Below are positions 48,374 through 61,345 of a stretch of 64,000 nucleotides of DNA, piece by piece. Source of the DNA: Clitoria ternatea (Eukaryota > Streptophyta > Magnoliopsida > Fabales > Fabaceae); the NCBI GenBank assembly GCA_037962975.1, contig CM075673.1, positions 154,338,667 to 154,402,666 on the forward strand, written 5' to 3'. The notes under the pieces are model-generated. The model did not search any database and had not been told where the DNA came from. It saw only the letters and a list, made by a program, of their open reading frames with translations. Position numbers and translations under genes: made by a program. Within the stretch, counting starts at the first letter, position 1, and the number at the start of each line of letters is the position of its first letter.

Positions 48374-49359
48374 TATTTGACCAAACCTAGGGCATGGATC
48401 TGCTGGGTTACAGACTCATCTATTAGCTAATAGAGTTGGTATTCTGTTTTGTAGATGGCCCTTTTGTGTACTGTTTTTCATCCCATGGCATAAATAAAAA
48501 AGTAAAATTCTACCACCAAACAAGTAAATTAAAAAAATTGTTCTAACCTAACAACTAATTTTGAGTTTCAGTCTTAAAAATACAAATTTGAATATCCATA
48601 AACCAAAGTGAATACGTTAAAAAGAATTATTGTTTGTTAGATAACTGTACCTAAAGGGTGTTTTTTTAAGGTAAAAAAAGGAAAGTACCTAAATGGGGTT
48701 GATAGTATTATTACAGTTGAAAGCAATGATGTTGGATTGTTAGTATTATTAATAATAATGGTAATAAGAATTTAGGGGAATGGTGTTTTGAAAAATGTGT
48801 TTTGGCAGGGGAATTTGCTTTTGGTTTTATTGATAGAAGAGTGTCAAGGGTGTGGGAGACAATGAAAAGGACAGGGCTGCAAGTTAAGGGAGATTTTGCG
48901 TGTAAGTTGAGACCAAAACGAGACAGGAACGCAGTCGTTTTGGACTCCCAAAATGCAAAATGGAAGTCATTGTCAATACTCAAACGACAAATACGTAATC
49001 TTAGTTGTTAAACAGCAGCGCCGCCTGTCATTACTGTCTCTGCTGCGCTGCCTAATCAAACACTTCACCTAACCATTTTCCTTTTCAGTTATTTAATAAA
49101 TACCGGTTTAAGTAAATTGTGATTAAATCAGATCAAATCATGATTAAATTAATAATATTAAATATTCGATCCGAACTAATCACTTACTTGATTTCTAGTT
49201 TAATCAATCAGATTAGACGGATTTGATTTTAATAATAATGACTTTTTCATTACTCACCAACATTATGCTTTATCAGTTTTATTTCTTAAATTTTTATTTC
49301 CACCTTATTATTTATCATTTATCATTTATTTCAAATTCTGTAAACGTTATTTTAAACTC
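48374..49359. other. Intergenic, no supportable gene
   Basis: A 69-codon frame at 48802-49011 starts MAGEFAFGFI but has no recognised domain and lacks supporting context. Confidence 0.45.
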
Positions 49360-49512
49360 AAAATTTTGTAAGTTGAAGTGAAAAATTTAAATGTTGATAT
49401 TAATTCTTCACGCGGTTGAGACAAACAAAACCCCATTGACCCGTAGGATCAAAAAACTCCCCCCACTTAACGGAGAAAACTTCGTTGAAATTTCATTACC
49501 AAACGTTCTCTT
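49360..49512 (+). repeat. MITE-like repeat, copy D
   Basis: Has AAATTTAAATGTTGATATTA, TTCTTCACGCGGTTGAGACA, then CCATTGACCCGTAGGATCAA and a CCCCCACTTAACGGAGAAAA stretch, ending ACCAAACG. It is the closest relative of copy C, in the opposite orientation. Confidence 0.65.
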
Positions 49513-52440
49513 AATGTCTTAATGTTTTAAAGTTAAGTATTTCTTATCTAATACTCCATTTAAAAGTATAAATAAAAAAATAACATAAATGAATCATTAA
49601 TAAGAATACAAATAGAAAGATAAATATTAATACAAAGAATTATCTATAATGACTTAAAGGTTTATAATTAAATATTTTTTATTTAATATAACTCATCATC
49701 ACTCTTGTAAACAGATTAGGATGTGCAACACTAAGCATTCTCCCACATTTTTTTAAGTATTCAAGTAATTCAATGCGTAACGTAACAGTTTAATTGATTT
49801 AATTTAACCTTTTAAAATGATTTTAATGGATATACCTTAAAATTTGTGGAGTTGAGACACAGAAGATGGACTAAATTGGATTTAACGAAAGTGCCAAACC
49901 GTCTAAGACAATTTTAACGAGAGTTTGTAATGATTCCTAATGTTTAAAAAATATTGAACAAAATTTTAGGGATCATTCCAATTTTATTGCTGTTCAAAAA
50001 TGTACTGCTGGTACACTTTGTGTGCGAATCACTACCAAATAACACATTTTTTTAATTACGTGTATTATTTTAATAATCGAAGGTAGTTACTCGGTGTTAT
50101 ATATATATAATGGAGAAATGAGGATGAAAAATAAGTGTAAATAAAATATTATAAAGACAATGAGTTGAAATTGAAGAACATGATTTATGTTTTAGAAATA
50201 TAACATAAATTTTGAAAAGTAGGAAAGTTTTGTTTTTTATTCTGTGATTGGATGTTAACACTCATCTCCTCCGCCATTCTCTCCGTTTCTATCTTTGATT
50301 TATCCCATAACAATCTCTCTAAAGAATTCACCCTAAGCTTAGCCCAAGAATAAGGCCCTTAAAACTCCTCAAAACCTAGTTAATCACAAGTCTATGGGTT
50401 TTTAAGGTGCAAACATGTTTAAGGCCTAAAATCTAAAACTAACCCTAAATTTAAGTGACGTAAATACAAATTCAAATGATATAAAATAAAAAATATGTAT
50501 TAAAAAGTCCTTTAGTATCCATGCATGCCCATATCAGGACCCCAATCAATTAATTAATAATTCTGATACATTCATTTAACCAACTTAAAACGTCATATTT
50601 CATCTAAAATGATGCTATGTAAACGTTGTCCTAAGGAAACTTAGTAAATTATGAAAAAAATTATTTAGTTTGGAATAACCAATCAAGGGAAGTTGTGTTA
50701 TCAAAAGAGGCCAAGGTTAGTTTAAGGGGAGGAAAATGATATTTTGGGTGTTGGGATTAAGGTTTTGAAAAGAGGGAAATGCCAAAAGGTGGTAGAAAGG
50801 ATGGAGCAGTAGGGTAAAGTTGTTTGGGAGGTGTTATAAGTGGGTATAACAGATATGGCTGCTGTTGATGGTGGGGAGGGTGGTGGTGGCATGCATCCAA
50901 ATTGTAGTAATAGTGTAGAAATAAAGGTAATATTAATGAGAGTTATAATAAGAGTAGTTGAGGGTTTAGAGGAGAATCCTAGGAAGGAAATAAAGGTGGA
51001 AAACGCTAGTGTGCTAGAAGAAGAGGCCAGTGTTACTTATGCTTGCCATGAAGCAAAAGCCACACTCTTTAAATATATTACTTTATAATATGTAAATATT
51101 AAATATAGTATAAAAATATATTTTTTAAAATATTTTATTAACAACACTTTTAAAATATATAACAATGATATGTTTAAATATTAATAATAATATATAATAG
51201 TATTATATAATATAATTTATTTAACAATTTATTTAATAATAAATTTTTAACAATAAGTATTATTAAATAATTTTAAAATATATTATAAAAATTTAAGTTA
51301 ATATTTAATCATTTTTATAATAAGTAAATTGTTAATAATATATTTAATAAATATATTTATTATAACTAATAATGTTATACATACAATCAAGTTAAATGTA
51401 TGTCATATCCATAGTTATTTTCCTTCGTGTAATTAGAGTGTGTTTTAACCTATTGATAATACAATTTTCTTACCACTTGCATGTGGTGGGTTTGAGTGCT
51501 AGGAGGAAAAAAATAATTTTCAAATTAACATGACAACCAATAAAAAAATCATGCTAATTTTGAATATTTAGATCTCACTTCTAAACATAGTTGCATTGTG
51601 TTCATGGTGAAAAAGTGAAAGCTTTCAACCAATCAATTTTATCTTTTTGTTAAATGTTAATGACCTTTTTTCTTCCCATGGTTTTATATTTTGAGATACA
51701 TTCAGATATTTGTAAGAAATTTAGGATAGATTATTTACATTACGATATTTTTAACAATGTTGATATTTGTTCCTATTGGTCTATGAAGTTCCTATGTTAA
51801 GATAAAAGTTAACATCAAGGATCTCTAAGGTAAATGATTTATACTAGGTTCATTAGAAATTAGAAGTTTAGTAATTTAAAAAATAAATTTTTAAATTATA
51901 TTTTAGTAATTTTAAATATAGAATTTTAGAATACAAAAATTGAAAATGTTTAAATTTAGAAATTTAAAATTATAAAATTTCAAATTTAAAATATAGAAAT
52001 TTTGAATGTAGAAATTTATGGTTTGTTGTGCAAGTTTGAATAATATGACAAATGTTATAACTTAGTAGAATGTTGGCAATACGAATTTTGTAACTGATCA
52101 TTTGTTGATGTATAATAAAGCTTATCACTATAAGAAAGGTCTAAAGTATGCAATTGTTAGATAGATTAGTGAGTTTGTTAATAAGGCTACAAAACAACTT
52201 TATTATTCTTTAGAGGATGGTACAAAGTGTCCATGTGCCAATGTAAATGCAAGAAAATTTTGGGTGAAAGTGAGGTTAAATTTCACTTGTTCAAAATTGG
52301 TTTCAAACATAAAAAAGGGGTTTGGACTGAGCACAAAATGGTAAAATTTATAAAAGAACAACATTGTAGTTAGTGGAACAACTAGCACCATTATGACTAA
52401 ATCCGCTGATAACTTTTACTCGGTTAAGGTTAATGTTAAG
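49513..52440. other. AT-rich intergenic, no gene seen
   Basis: The stretch 51100-51400 is almost entirely A and T. A purine-rich frame at 50840-51088 has no recognised domain. Confidence 0.5.
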
Positions 52441-53128
52441 TAGGGGTGGCAAAATGGACCAATGGGTCAGCCCGAGCCAAGGCCCACATAAGCCCGTCAA
52501 AATATGGGTTGGGCTGGGCCAAGCCAAACAAGGCATTGGGACAAAACTATTAGCCCGACCCATTTTCTATGTGGTCCACGAGCTGGCCCATTTTTTTCAA
52601 ATTATTTATGCTATTCTTTAATTTTAAATTTATACTATTTTTAAGGCTTTTTTTTAAACAAAACTTTAGATATAAAAACTAGATTTTACCTTTTTTAAAA
52701 CTAATTTTTTTATAATTAACCCAATTTATTTCATTAAAAGTTCAAATAAATTATATTTGCATTAAATGGAAACAAAACTTTATTATTTATATGTTATAAT
52801 ATTATACTATCAAATTTATAATAACATATATAAATTAGGAAAATAGGAAAACATAATCTCTTTAACATATATAAATTATATATTAATATAAAAGTATTTT
52901 TTAGTTTTTAATATTGTAACATCCTGATTATTGAATTAATGGGCAGATTAGGATTAATTGCTGATTGAGATTGAGTGCTGACTAAGTAAAAGAGGCATGG
53001 GATGATGCATGTACCCTCTTGGCAGTATGATAGCTTCAGTTTCACATTTCTACCCACTTTATGCTCATTTCTCTTTCGTACATGCTGAACCACTTCTTCG
53101 TTCTCTCTAGAATCCCCTCAAGCCTCTG

Positions 53129-53168
53129 CTTCTTCTTCTTCTTCTTCTTCTTCTTCTTCTTCTTCTTC
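53129..53168. repeat. (CTT)n microsatellite within the solo LTR
   Basis: A TTC trinucleotide run of about 40 bases. Confidence 0.95.
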
Positions 53169-54365
53169 ATCAGCGACGTTGTAGTGTCTTGGAGACTCGA
53201 AGTCCTCCACTGTTAGTGAGGGTCAGACTATTCGAGAGTGTGGAACCAGCTTTTAGTTTCTCCAAGCTGAGTGCAGAGTTTGAATGGGTTCGAAGGTCGT
53301 TGAGCAAGGGAGAGTGATTGAAGGAACGATCGGAGCAATCGATCAACGTTGAAAGTCCGAGGAACGTCTTGTAGGTAGGGGGGCTGATTTACATCTCAAA
53401 TGCATGGTTTATGGACGGGTTCCGGGTGAAATTGCTTTACTGTGTTGTGTTATACTTGAAATGTGTTGATTGATGTGTTGTGGTTGAGTAACAGTATATG
53501 AAACGCCCGGATTTGTGATAGCTGTGATCTATGTAATGTTGTGTTGATTTCCGTCCATGAATGCATGTTCACTTGCATGTGATGTATGTGGATATTATTG
53601 TGAATGCCGAGTGTATGTGCTATGAACCAGTGTGAATACCGAATACATGTGGTGTGAAAATGTTGTGCTGGTTCTGTCATGATTTTATATAAATGCATGA
53701 GATGCTTGTGGCTGTTAATATGACTCTGCTATACTGATTCCAGAGAGTGATTTTATATTTAAATGCATAAGGTTGCATATATAGAAAAAGGGTGACCGGT
53801 GGAAGGTCAGGAACCCTATGTGATGATTTCTAGCTACAGATTCTTGGGCTAGATCCTGTGAAAGCCCGTGATAGCTGATGGAGCTAGAGTTAAGTCTCGA
53901 GACGTCACTAGGTGACCGGTATCACGCGGGAAGGGCTAATGGAGTGAGGGCGGGAAGGAATCTGTAACTGAAATTATTGTTTAAGTCGGATCCGCATGCA
54001 TGTGTATTGGTGCATTGTTATTGAGAATAACATGATTGATATAGCCTTGAATGATTAGAGTGAATTTCGATTGAATGACAGTGTGTGTTGTTGATGTTGG
54101 TTGTGATATCTGAGTGCGTGGTTGATAATGTAATGGCTGATCCGAGTCAATAACTGTCATTTAATATGTAAAATGCTTACCCCTACTTGTGGCTATATTT
54201 GGGATGGTGAATGATGGGTGGACTTCAAACCGTGTGAAGTGTACTTGCATATATATAGATGTTGTGTACATAATGTGTATAGTTTTGATGTAGCCTTGGC
54301 CGGCTCCTAAGTACACTGTTTTGTTTTGAATATAATTATGAATTTGAATTCTCTCAGATTGAGAA

Positions 54366-54387
54366 TATATATATATATATATATATA
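54366..54387. repeat. (AT)n run within the solo LTR
   Basis: A pure AT dinucleotide run of about 22 bases. Confidence 0.9.
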
Positions 54388-54444
54388 ATGCTAAGATGTT
54401 GCTTGAATTACCAGTGAACGTTATTGTATGAGAAATGTTAAGGG

Positions 54445-55210
54445 TCACAACGTTTCCGAGTGAGAAATTGACCCAATGAACCACTTCCAAAGGAATAACG
54501 GTTAGAGTGTTGAGTAAGGCATATTCTAGAAAACCTCCTCCGAGTGGATAAGGTTATATATATTCCGAGTGGATAATGTTATAATATTCCGTGTAAGTCT
54601 TAATCTAGTAAACTCTTCCGAGTGAAGACAGGTTGAGCTATTTTCGAGTGAAGGAAGGTTAAGGTGTTTTCCGAGTGAGGAAGATCTAAAATATTCCCGA
54701 GTGAAGAATGGGTAAAACGCTTCCGAGTGATGAAGGGACAAGGTAACTCCGGGTGAGGCAATTCCGAGTGAAACGTCTCTGGGTGGAACGTTTCTGAGTG
54801 AAGTGTCTCAGAAGTGAAAAGCTTTAGTTTAGGACACATCTCGGCTGAGTAGTGAATACCCGAGTGGGAAGGTACCGAGAGATGATACCGAGTTACGTGT
54901 GGTACGGTACCGACTGGAATATACCGAGTGACTCTGTTCCTGGGAGAGTACAGTTGGACTGAGAAGGACTCTAACCCCGAGTGAGTATGTTGCTGTGAAT
55001 AGTTTCCGAGGAAAGGTTCATTGATTCCGAGTGGAGATAGCCGAGAGAATCATTTCCCGAGTGAAGCATGTTTGTGATGAGACCTTCCAGAATAAGAATA
55101 AGGATCTGGCTAAGTAAAAATTTATCGAGTGATGTATGATCCGTGGGGACCGCTCCCGAGTGAGCGGAGGTCCCGATTCTGAGTGACGATATGAAAATAC
55201 CGAGTGAGAG
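54445..55210. repeat. Degenerate CCGAGTGA array within the solo LTR
   Basis: More than twenty-five copies of CCGAGTGA or one-base variants at irregular spacing of about 12-40 bases, typically as TTCCGAGTGAAGAAGG. The minus-strand frames rich in HSE and PSE words here are repeat artefacts. Confidence 0.85.
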
Positions 55211-55732
55211 ACTCACTCTAGCGAGTAAGGGCTCGCTTAATCACTTTACGCTGGTTTTGCTTAACCGACCAGGATCTCGTCAAGCGAGTGGCACCCCTGA
55301 CCCGGTTTTCTGCTTCTCTTGACTTCGGGTTTGTTTTATTTTATCCCGACTCCTATTCTGGACTGCTTTGTAAACGTTTAGAACGTTTGAGTTTTGGAAA
55401 AATTTTCCCTATCTCGGATTTACTTTTATTTAAGTCGGGTTGTTTCAAATATTAGCCTGACGGGCCAGACCGGCCCTCATAGGGCCTATTTTTTATGGGC
55501 TAAAACGGACTAGGCTTATTTGAAAAAATAAGCTCAAATCCTTGGCCCGACCCGCCTATTTTTAACAGGCCAAATGAGTTGGTCGGCAGGCCAATCCTAA
55601 ATTACCACCCCTATTGTTAAGTAACAACCAGGTAATGTTGGGGAACAACATGCAAGAAAAATGAAGTTGATGTAGTCTTAAAATTGATTTATAATTGTTT
55701 TTATATATTTGTTAATGTTTAAAAGATGGTCG

Positions 55733-57809
55733 ACCATTAGGGCGTTCATTGGAACGTGAATGGTAAAAGAAAGGGAAGCTACAAGTCACTTGAGGGGCTA
55801 GCTTGAGGAAGGTCCTCTGACCTGATGAGTTTTATAAGCAACTTAACTGTCTGGTAGTTATCGTTGAGAGATTGACTATCGGGCTGCCTATTGAGCCAAA
55901 ACCTAAATAATGCCAATATCAGGGTGGATCTTATCATTGACCCCTAAGAAGCATATAGTGGAAAAAGATTATACTAACACTTTTAAGCTTGACCTAGATA
56001 ATTTTAAAAAGGATGAACAACTCTGTAGATGGCTAAGTAGCAGCCATTATAGGATTAAGTGGGAAAATAGGGTTGTGGACATACGCAACCATCACCCTAG
56101 GATAGGTGGAGTGAAGTTCCAAATGAAATAAAAAAATGTTGGGGATATTTCCTTTTCAAGGTGATCCACTTACATTTTCGTGGGTTCTGGCATAAGTGGA
56201 GTGAGGTTCTAGAAGAAATCCAAAAGCTTTAGTGGAACAAATGGTTGGTATATATCTCTAATAATACAATTGGTTAATTATTTTATATTTTCTACAGAGG
56301 GTGTGACATTTGACGAGGTTCACATGGATTTGATAAAGAAAGCCTTCAATGAAATTGGGACACATCATCTAAGTGACATGTTTAGGAAAGCTAGGGAGTC
56401 AGGATGACTTGACCACTACTTATCTAAGTTGGATAGCGAGGAGTCTTGGAATCAGGATCTACTCACTGAGTGGGCCAAGCTTAAGTTCATTTTCATTGAA
56501 GAGCACAACAAGAAGGACGAGAGTAATGACAAGGGTAATGTAGTGCATACCTTAGGTGGGAAGGCCTTCCCTGACATAACGTGAGAGATGGTAAGCATTT
56601 TACTATAAACTTCTAATTAGTTATCATATTTATGTAGGTTAGTTTACATTTTAATCAAGTTCCTTTCATTTTTTATTTGTAGCCTCAAATTCTAATGAGG
56701 AGATTGGCCCTGATGAGTTATTTAGGTTGACCTACCAACGTTCTATTGATGCATGGGTGAATTGTAAGAGTCGTTGCGCCATCGTAAGTATAATATGCAA
56801 CATAAACTATTTTTAAATTTAATATTCATTGTTCAAATTATTGTATAACATTTTCATGTTGATTAAGATGCTTACCAATGATGCTCACAGAAGGTTGGTA
56901 GACTAGACAACTCAGTGGACTAGGCCACCAAGATAAGTGTTTGAGTCTAGATGGTTGGTAGAAGGTCCCGAGGCCAACTTTACAATACTGATAACTTGAC
57001 CGCCAATGTCCGTTTAAATTCTACAACCTCTACCTTAGTTGGGCCAACCAAGTCTGCTACATTGGAGGTGGTGTCTGGCTTTAGGGCAGAGTTGGATTAG
57101 CTAAGAGAGATGGTCCATGAGCTATAATGATATCAGAAGCCTAGTTTATCTAGACCTAACAATCATGTTTATTATGTTAACCTGGATGACCATTAGCAAC
57201 AAATGAGAAGCTACAACTGCCTCACCCCAACCTCTACCAATAGTGTCGTGCCGTTATTTAAGAGTCACAATCCTAACCCCTAATAAGTAACACATAGGCC
57301 ACAAGCAACAACATCACTATGATGCCTCTGGTTCTTATCACTGCCTCCGGTACCACAATAAGCATTAGGAATTAGGTTTTTATTTTGTGTTTTTTTTATG
57401 TCCATATTGTTGTATAAATTAACAATTTGTTTACTTTTATGTTATTATTTATAGTTTTGTTAAATTTATTTAGAATGTAATTATAAGTAATAACAACAAC
57501 AACAACAAAACTGGTGTCTTGTATGGGTTTAGTGGCAGGCGCTATATAGCATCTGTTTGAGTAGATGCAACAACAATAACAACAACAAAGCTGGTGTGTT
57601 ATGTGGTTTTAGTGGTAGGAACTACATAACATCTATTTTTGAGTAGACGCAACAATAACAATAATAAAATTGGTGTATTGTACCATTTTAGTGGTAGGCG
57701 TTATGTAGCATCTATTTCTAAGTAAACATAATGTTTGCATCGAGGGTTTTAGCTTCTACCTTAAGGCTGACACAGACTGCCTCATTGTGTCTGCTTTTTG
57801 TGTGTAGTG
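55733..57809 (+). mobile_element. Degenerate CACTA-like (En/Spm) remnant
   Basis: Frame-shifted protein traces on the plus strand include CRWLSSSHYRIKWENRVVD, FDEVHMDLIKKAFNEIGTHH, EEHNKKDESNDKG, ELFRLTYQRSIDAWVNCKSR and REMVHEL. They recall the plant Ptta/En/Spm-associated protein family, though the match is weak. Three 80-base repeats with a TAGTGG, AGGCGCTATATAGC motif follow, like CACTA subterminal repeats, and the sequence ends TTTTTGTGTGTAGTG, the inverse of a CACTA end. No intact gene remains and the left end was not found. Confidence 0.45.
57493..57735. repeat. Three tandem 80-bp units with hairpin motif
   Basis: Each unit starts with an AACAACAAYAA run, then CTGGTGT, TTTTAGTGGTAGG, a GCGCTATATAGC-type inverted pair and GAGTAGACGC. 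Spacing between units is 80 bases. Confidence 0.85.
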
Positions 57810-58622
57810 TTGGCAATTAACCAACTCTACACATGTTGATTTTTGTAGTCACCTTATTATGTAAAGCACGTTTCTTGACTAAGAGATCTACACACATGTT
57901 GACTTCCAAAAAAACACTATTCAAAGTAGCTTCCTTAATATGCTAATAGATCTTAGATAATGTTCATCTAATTACAAACGATGAAAAAAAAAGAAGTAAA
58001 ATTAAGAAATAAAGGATGCTTCATGACACAAGTTGGAGATTTGGAAATTAGGAGCTACAACTTGGAAAAGAAAGAAAAAGAAGAGAAGAAACTCCATTTG
58101 TGACATTATGCATTAATTCTTGCCTTCTTTTTGTTAATTATTAAGTGAACCTTTTCATACAAGAAAAACACTGTATGAGTTATAATTTGATTTTTCATGG
58201 TAAAATCAGATGTTGTCATATTATTATTATTATTTCGTATTATAAGTTTGGGAACAATAAAAGACACGATCCAATATTAATTTGAGTAAAATTGTATTGA
58301 CATCCAGCTTTAGGAGGATAAAACAAGGGAAGAAAAAATCTACTTTAATTAGAGGCAGAAGAAGAATAGAAGAAACACTTCAAGACACATAAAAGATACA
58401 AAATTTAGAAATTTGAATCGTTGCCTTAATTTTATATTCTTAGATATGATTTATTGTCGGCATCTATGCTAAAATTTGTAAAAATTTGATATACACCCAT
58501 TTGTGCAAATATTAACATTGATACTTTTTGTATTAACCACATATGTAGATGTGATGAAAAGGTAACTTACCTAGTCCTTTAATGACACGTGTGAGAGTTT
58601 AATCCTCATTAGTGGGAATTAT
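57810..58622. other. AT-rich intergenic, no gene seen
   Basis: No coding signal or element ends recognised. Confidence 0.5.
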
Positions 58623-58823
58623 TGAATAATTGAGAGAGAAATAAGAGAAGAGAATTTACATGAGAGTGAAAGATATGCAATTAATTCTCATTGATTGACA
58701 CAAGGAACAAAAACAATATATACAAAAAATGAGATGTACACTAAGCTAATGTGAGCTCATTGCACCGAATTATGACACTATAACTAACCAAACTAACTAA
58801 TCATGTGTTGATCACGCTCCACA
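58623..58823 (-). repeat. 3' LTR of the Copia remnant
   Basis: On the minus strand it starts TGTGGAGCGTGATCAACACA and ends CTCAATTATTCA. Its end matches the fragment at 61288-61345. Confidence 0.65.
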
Positions 58824-61270
58824 AACTAACTAAGGTGATTTCCTTATTACTCTTTCTTAAGTTGAGGCTTTATACATATATATCAAGTTTAACTTGGACA
58901 ATGTAGAAGAAAAGATACTAGGGGGTAATGGTTTGGTAAATGTGTTTACAAGTTGATTGATTAAGGCAATTGGTAATAAGTTGAACACACCTTTCACAAG
59001 CTTCTCACGAATAATGTGATAATCTATCTCCAAATGCTTGGTTCTTTCATGGAAGACTAGAGTCAAAGCAAGGTGTCTAGCACTCTCATTGTCACAGGAC
59101 AAGGTTGTCACTTTCTTATACTCTAGGCCAAGGTCAGGAGGTACGTAAGCCATAACAACTCTGAAATTCCCAATTCCTATACTTGCCTTGGTAGAAGATT
59201 GTGCTACTATAGGTTGCTTCTCTGACTTTCAACATATTAGAAAGTTCCAATTTCAAAGCAAAAACTTGTAACAAGTTTTCTTACGATTGGGCATTTTTTC
59301 TAATCAAAGTCATTGAACCCAATTATTTGAAGGGGAAAGTCCTTGCTTAACAAAATACCCATTCTTGGTGACCCTTTTTGAGGTATCTAACAATTATAGT
59401 GGCTGCTATAAAGTGTTCTCTAGTAGAAGCATGCATATGTTGATTGAGTTGTCAGGTGTCATACATTAAGTCGAACATTTCTTAGGTATATCAATCTTTT
59501 CATCTACATCCTAACATTTTTTTGAGGTGTCTCAGGGTAAGCTATTCCATACAGGACCCCATTTCCATTATAATAGTAAGACATTATAACTCAAGGCCAT
59601 TATAACTCTTAATTTTATACTGAACCTCCACAAGTTGTACAAAATCTTACACATATTTTCTAGCATTAGATTTGTTTTTCATTGAGATACCCAAACAAAT
59701 CTAGAAAGACCATCTAGTAATGTCAAGAAATGTCTGTCGTCATTTATAGAGATTGTGGAAAAAAGGCCTTATATATCGAAATGCAAAAGCTTAAAATTCT
59801 AATTAGCACAATAATTAGTAAAAGGGAACACAAGTTTTCTTTGCTTAACAACTTGACAAACATCACATAATGTGCAATTTAAGAATGAAATATAATCACA
59901 CTTGTTTAATCTTTTATTGGAACAATGCCCAACTATGAAATGCTATTCATATGGATAGATAAGCGTGTGATAGTAGTAGTGCCTACATCAACCTTAAACA
60001 CTACATGAACTTACAACATAATAATTAACCAGTATTACCAAATTGTGTGCCTGTAAAGGGAAAGAGACCTCCCTGAAGTCTAGTCAAACCAATCATCTTT
60101 CTCCTCTTTCTTTCCTATATAGTGTACAAATCATTATTAAAAAATCAGTTGTCAATTTAAATCGGTGCATATTTTGGACATTGAAATTAGATTAAGTGCA
60201 AAGTTTGGGAGATAAAGTATATTGTGGTAAAAGTTCCATTGTATGAACTGTCTTTGTTGTGATCGTGTTATTATTATGTAAGTGAACCACCAAATCATCA
60301 ACTTCAATATAGGACTTGGATAAAGACAAAGAGCTATAGATATGATCTGAAGCCCTTGAGTCAAGACTACAATTAACATTACTAGCAACTACAACTGTAA
60401 TTTTATTCCCTGACTATTTTGCTTGTTTCACAACTAAGAGTTGATTAGAAACACAACTCCTATAAGTAGAATTAACATTAATTCTTGTCTCATCTCTAGG
60501 TCCAGGACTAAGGCAATTTCTTCTTTCATGTTGAAGAATCATAGAAAACACTCGATGGAGTACTAGCAAAGACTCTATTATCAGGATCTGAGATCAAATT
60601 GATGATAATTTATCATTCAATCTAGTGAGGAACTTGATAATTTTGTCTTACTCCTTGTATAATCTCACATTTCTAATAATCACACATGAGCAAGGAATAG
60701 GCCAGGTACAATACAACCTAGGTTGATAGTTTTATAACTACTCCTAAAGTTTTTCAGCTCAGTGAAAACTCAATTAGACTTGAAGAACCTTGCCTCTAAC
60801 TACAAATTTCTTGTTGAAATCGAAACACACATAGATGAGATCTCCTTGTGAAAATGTCTCATGTAAGTCGTTCCAAATCTATGAGGCTATATAAACTACA
60901 TTTTGAGCAATCGAATTAGAAATTGAGTGAATAAAACTATGAATGGACTAGATTGCTGCAACGTTTCCAAAGATCAAACATAGATCAAATCTCCTAAGCA
61001 TCATTATCGAAACATCAACAGACTTAATGCGTTCTTCGAAACGGGGGTTCTTCTCATCAATCTTGACCAGGAGTGGTAATTGTTGCTTGTAAAAACTAGA
61101 GTAAGCAATGCAAGCAATGGATTTTCTCCATGATGAATGTAAAACAAAGATGTTGGATTATGAGAGGGATTGGTGTTCGCCAAAGGTAGACCTTTACCTC
61201 CATTAGAGGCTCCTGCTCCCTAAGTCAGTCCTTGTATCATAGATGAAAGAAATCGAGCTCTAAAGATTCA

Positions 61271-61284
61271 GAGCTTTGATACCA
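61271..61284 (-). other. Primer-binding site for initiator tRNA-Met
   Basis: The minus strand reads TGGTATCAAAGCTC, one change from the usual TGGTATCAGAGC of plant Copia elements. It lies two to three bases inside the LTR end. Confidence 0.75.
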
Positions 61285-61345
61285 TATTGAATAACTAAGA
61301 GAGAAATTAAGAGAAGAGAATTTGCATGAAAGGGAAAGAAATGCC

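Larger units (their letters stand above)
52915..55447 (+). mobile_element. Solo LTR, 2533 bp, with 5-bp TSD AATAT
   Basis: It begins TGTAACATCCTGATTATTG and ends GGGTTGTTTCA. AATAT is present on both sides (52910-52914 and 55448-55452). The TGTAACATCC start is common in plant Gypsy LTRs. It contains a (CTT)n tract and a long CCGAGTGA array but no retroelement genes, so it is a solo LTR nested within the hAT element. Confidence 0.9.
52441..55613. mobile_element. hAT-like non-autonomous element split by a solo LTR
   Basis: The left end TAGGGGTGGCAAAATGGACC and the inverted right end TAGGGGTGGTAATTTAGG are hAT-type termini. The flanks are ATGTTAAG (52433-52440) and TTGTTAAG (55614-55621), seven of eight matching. 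GGGCTGGGCCAAGCC-like words sit near the ends. Without the inserted LTR the element is about 635 bases. Confidence 0.85.
58623..61345 (-). mobile_element. Degenerate Ty1/Copia retrotransposon remnant
   Basis: The minus strand runs from a truncated 5' LTR (61345-61288) through a primer-binding site and a gag-like stretch. It then shows a protease and pre-integrase block near 60390-60150 (DSRASDHIYSS in a broken frame, then NILYLPNFALNLISMSKI). The last coding part is the RNase H end at 59153-58857 (SCDNESARHLA, VFHERTKHLEIDYHIIREKL, TKPL). Most of integrase and reverse transcriptase is missing. The 3' LTR (58823-58623) shares about 57 bases with the 5' LTR fragment, beginning TGAATAA in plus orientation. 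Confidence 0.8.

Noticed and set aside
48802..49011. 69-codon plus-strand frame MAGEFAFGF
   Set aside because: No known motif and overlapping frames on the other strand; not enough support for a gene.
50840..51088. 82-codon frame rich in Gly and Glu
   Set aside because: Purine-biased sequence without domain or splice context.
53450..53698. Minus-strand frame inside the large solo LTR
   Set aside because: A TG-rich LTR region read in antisense; no retroelement motif.
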